Assembly (NCBI GenBank): GCA_964496245.1
Contig: CAZBZG010000259.1
Coordinates: 1 to 6,789, forward strand
Length of the DNA: 6,789 bases
Reading direction: 5' to 3'
Source of the DNA: CAZBZG01 sp964496245
GTDB lineage: Bacteria > Planctomycetota > SZUA-567
This document shows, piece by piece, positions 4,957-6,789 of the stretch. Position 1 is the first letter of the stretch, and each line of letters opens with the position of its first letter. The position numbers and the translations under genes were made by a program. The notes under the pieces are model-generated. The model was not told where the DNA came from and searched no databases. It saw nothing but the letters and a program-made list of their open reading frames with translations.

Positions 4957-6789
4957 CAGGGCTGAAACGTTTCCATGGCAATCGACAGCAGACCGCCGCC
5001 GGCTGTCGACAGGTAGAGCCGGCCGGCACCCACAGCCATGTCGGTCGGGACGTACTCTCCCACATGCGCGCGGATGTCGTACCGCACGACGTTCCGGACC
5101 CCGGCTGCAGGCGTGAGATGGGCGCGCCACAGACCCTCCTGGTTCGCCGCAAAGAGGTGATCCCCGTGCCGGAGCAGGGACGTGGCACGGGTCGCCTGGA
5201 CCAAGGGCTCGTCCGCCAGTCTGCCGCCGGAAGCCTGCTGAAAGACACCCCGGTCCGTTGCCACCCACAGACACTCGCCGTCTGCCAGGAGGGAAGAGAC
5301 GCGGCAGGCAGCCTTGCCCGCTTCGCGCAGGCGCGTTCCATCGTCCCGAAGCTTCACGAGGTGCTGGTCCGTGCCCGCCCAGAGGGTGGAGCCCACGACC
5401 GCGAGGGCACGCACGGGCTCCGCATTCGCCCAGGCAGCGGGGCGCCACGCGCGCTCGGCTGTGTCGAACGCGCGCACACCGCCGTCCGGCAGCCCGCCAT
5501 ACAACGTGCCCCTGCCTGCAGCCAGACACGCCAGCGGTCCCCTTTCTGCGGACAGGATCTCGAACCCCCGCGGCGTGGCTTGCGGATCGTGGCAGATGAG
5601 CCCATGATTGGTGGCCATCCAGGCTCGGCCCTCGGCCACTGCGATGTCGTAGACGGCCGAGTACCGGATCGCGGTTCGGTCGCCCAGGTACGCATAGGAG
5701 CGGCCCTGGCGCAGGAGTTCGTAGTTCAGGCTCTGCCAGCCGCTTGGTCCAAGGTCGTTGGCGGAACGGTCTCCCTGAGGCCGAAAGCGCCACGGTCCGT
5801 CGACCAGGGAGCCGGCATAGAGGGTGTTCCCGTCTGCCGCCAGGCTGAGCAGGTGGTTGGAGGGGAGATCTGCCCGCCGCCGGAATTGCCGCCATTGCCG
5901 GCGTAGACGGTCGTAATGCCAGACGCCTGCAAACGGAGCGGCTGCGGCGAACACGTCCGGCCCGTGTGCGTAGAGTTCGAGTACCCTCCCCGTGCCCACG
6001 CGCTTGCGCACCGCGGGCCGTTCCCGGAAGCGGCCGCCCAGAGCTTCCCGGAAACACAGCACCTCGCCGTCGTCCGTGCCGACCCAGAGCTCTTGCGGCG
6101 CGCGCGCTGCGCTGGCTGCAGTCTCCTCGAGCGGCCGCCAGGCGGCCAGCGCGGTCACCGCCTTGACACCGGCCTGGCGGCAGCCGGGTACCTCTGCGAT
6201 ACGCTGCGCAGCCTCATGGTAGACCAGGAGGGAGGCGGGGTCGGGGTCGAGCGGGGCCACGTAGATCCGGCCACGGCCGCGTGCGAGCGCTGCCGCGCTC
6301 CCGGCAATGAGATCGCTCAGAGACGCGAGCTTGCGCCACTTCTTCTGTTCCGGCCGGAAGATCCAGACGTGTTCGAAATTGTTGACCCACACGGCGCGTT
6401 CGGTCGCGAGCACGGAGATCATGAACTGGCGCTGCTCTTCGCCCGGGACCGCGACGGACCGGAAGGCGTGCTCGTCCGTGTGCCATATGGCCAGCCCCTG
6501 GCGGCAGGCGAGCCACACCTCCTCCCCGCGGACGCTGATGTCGATCACGCGGTTGTGGGGTAGGCCGTGCTCTTCGGTGTAACGCTCCCAGGTGCGCCGG
6601 GCCGGATCCAGCAGCGACAGCCCGCGGGAGTACTTCCACGTGTCTGCGCCGATCAAGACCCGGTCTCCGTGGAGGGCCAGGGCATTGATCTCTTCGGCCA
6701 GCACGCCTTCGGCATCGGTGTACAGGGTGAAGGCACCGGTCTTGCGATCGTAGCGGGCCAGTCCTTCCTCTTCGCCGGGGAGCACGGCC
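4956..6789 (-). CDS. Multi-blade beta-propeller protein (N-terminus outside window)
   Basis: About 610 C-terminal residues are visible. The frame is open through the right edge, so the GTG at 6783-6785 is not shown to be a start. Residues below count from that codon. The whole segment is repeats of the form V-x2-LA-x3-G-x-LWVGT-x2-GV-x-F, resembling two-component-regulator (Reg_prop) or PQQ/WD-like propeller blades. Blade cores lie near 35-60, 80-100, 123-145, 164-190, 210-246, 269-293, 312-336, 378-400, 418-441, 458-480, 496-516, 535-556 and 581-602. The best preserved are ELWVGTDDGEV (232-242), TLWAGTDQHL (467-476) and CLWVATDRGV (505-514). Residues 340-377 break the repeat and may link two propellers. 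An Ala-rich insert lies at 221-230. It ends within the last blade, so any kinase, DNA-binding or membrane part must be N-terminal and off-window. Likely role: ligand or protein binding, perhaps as a sensor. Confidence 0.7.
   Translation of the reverse strand, partial: AVLPGEEEGLARYDRKTGAFTLYTDAEGVLAEEINALALHGDRVLIGADTWKYSRGLSLLDPARRTWERYTEEHGLPHNRVIDISVRGEEVWLACRQGLAIWHTDEHAFRSVAVPGEEQRQFMISVLATERAVWVNNFEHVWIFRPEQKKWRKLASLSDLIAGSAAALARGRGRIYVAPLDPDPASLLVYHEAAQRIAEVPGCRQAGVKAVTALAAWRPLEETAASAARAPQELWVGTDDGEVLCFREALGGRFRERPAVRKRVGTGRVLELYAHGPDVFAAAAPFAGVWHYDRLRRQWRQFRRRADLPSNHLLSLAADGNTLYAGSLVDGPWRFRPQGDRSANDLGPSGWQSLNYELLRQGRSYAYLGDRTAIRYSAVYDIAVAEGRAWMATNHGLICHDPQATPRGFEILSAERGPLACLAAGRGTLYGGLPDGGVRAFDTAERAWRPAAWANAEPVRALAVVGSTLWAGTDQHLVKLRDDGTRLREAGKAACRVSSLLADGECLWVATDRGVFQQASGGRLADEPLVQATRATSLLRHGDHLFAANQEGLWRAHLTPAAGVRNVVRYDIRAHVGEYVPTDMAVGAGRLYLSTAGGGLLSIAMETFQP

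Noticed and set aside
3866..5341. A 491-codon minus-strand open frame across the lipoprotein gene and into the propeller gene
   Set aside because: It is the same codon-register antisense effect against the lipoprotein gene. It crosses a convergent gene boundary and shows no domain.
4629..5906. A 425-codon plus-strand open frame over the end of the lipoprotein gene and the propeller gene
   Set aside because: It overlaps two well-supported genes, is Arg/Pro/Ala-rich, lacks a ribosome site worth naming and has no motif.
1..6789. CRISPR array, tRNA or rRNA gene, insertion sequence or riboswitch
   Set aside because: I saw no regularly spaced direct repeats, cloverleaf, transposase-like motif or known aptamer core.

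Overview
The window is G+C-rich bacterial DNA (about two-thirds G+C by eye). Genes are tightly packed, have Shine-Dalgarno sites, and avoid TTA, CTA and TCA codons. The gene content is a large heparinase II/III-like protein, a CBM9-like lipoprotein and a long beta-propeller protein. That mix is typical of glycan-degrading, environmental or host-associated bacteria such as Planctomycetota, Verrucomicrobiota/Kiritimatiellota, Lentisphaerota or similar phyla. No marker gene fixes the taxon, so this placement is an inference.

Layout from left to right. (1) Bases 1-51 hold the last 16 codons of a rightward gene whose body lies outside the window. (2) Bases 52-242 are a short convergent spacer with two strong GC hairpins in tandem. 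(3) Bases 243-3611 (minus) encode a 1122-residue protein. Its middle and C-terminal parts look like the alpha/alpha toroid and beta-sandwich of heparinase II/III-type polysaccharide lyases, and it has an extra N-terminal beta-rich region of about 330 residues and no signal peptide. (4) Bases 3612-3928 are a 317-base divergent control region with a good promoter for the minus gene, a weaker one for the plus gene, and several inverted repeats between and over them. (5) Bases 3929-4939 (plus) encode a 336-residue lipoprotein made of one CBM9-like carbohydrate-binding domain. (6) A near-perfect palindrome fills the 16-base gap between the next two convergent stop codons. (7) Bases 4956-6789 (minus) hold the C-terminal 610 or so residues of a protein built from at least 13 beta-propeller blades, with its start beyond the right edge.

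Working model (inference): the lyase-like protein and the CBM9-like lipoprotein are divergently transcribed from a shared control region and act on the same acidic or substituted glycan. The lipoprotein would hold the ligand at the envelope. The lyase has no export signal, so it would act in the cytoplasm or leave by a route not visible here. The propeller protein could be a sensor or surface-binding partner, but only position supports its link to the other two. No SusC/SusD pair, transposase, integrase, CRISPR array, tRNA or rRNA is visible.
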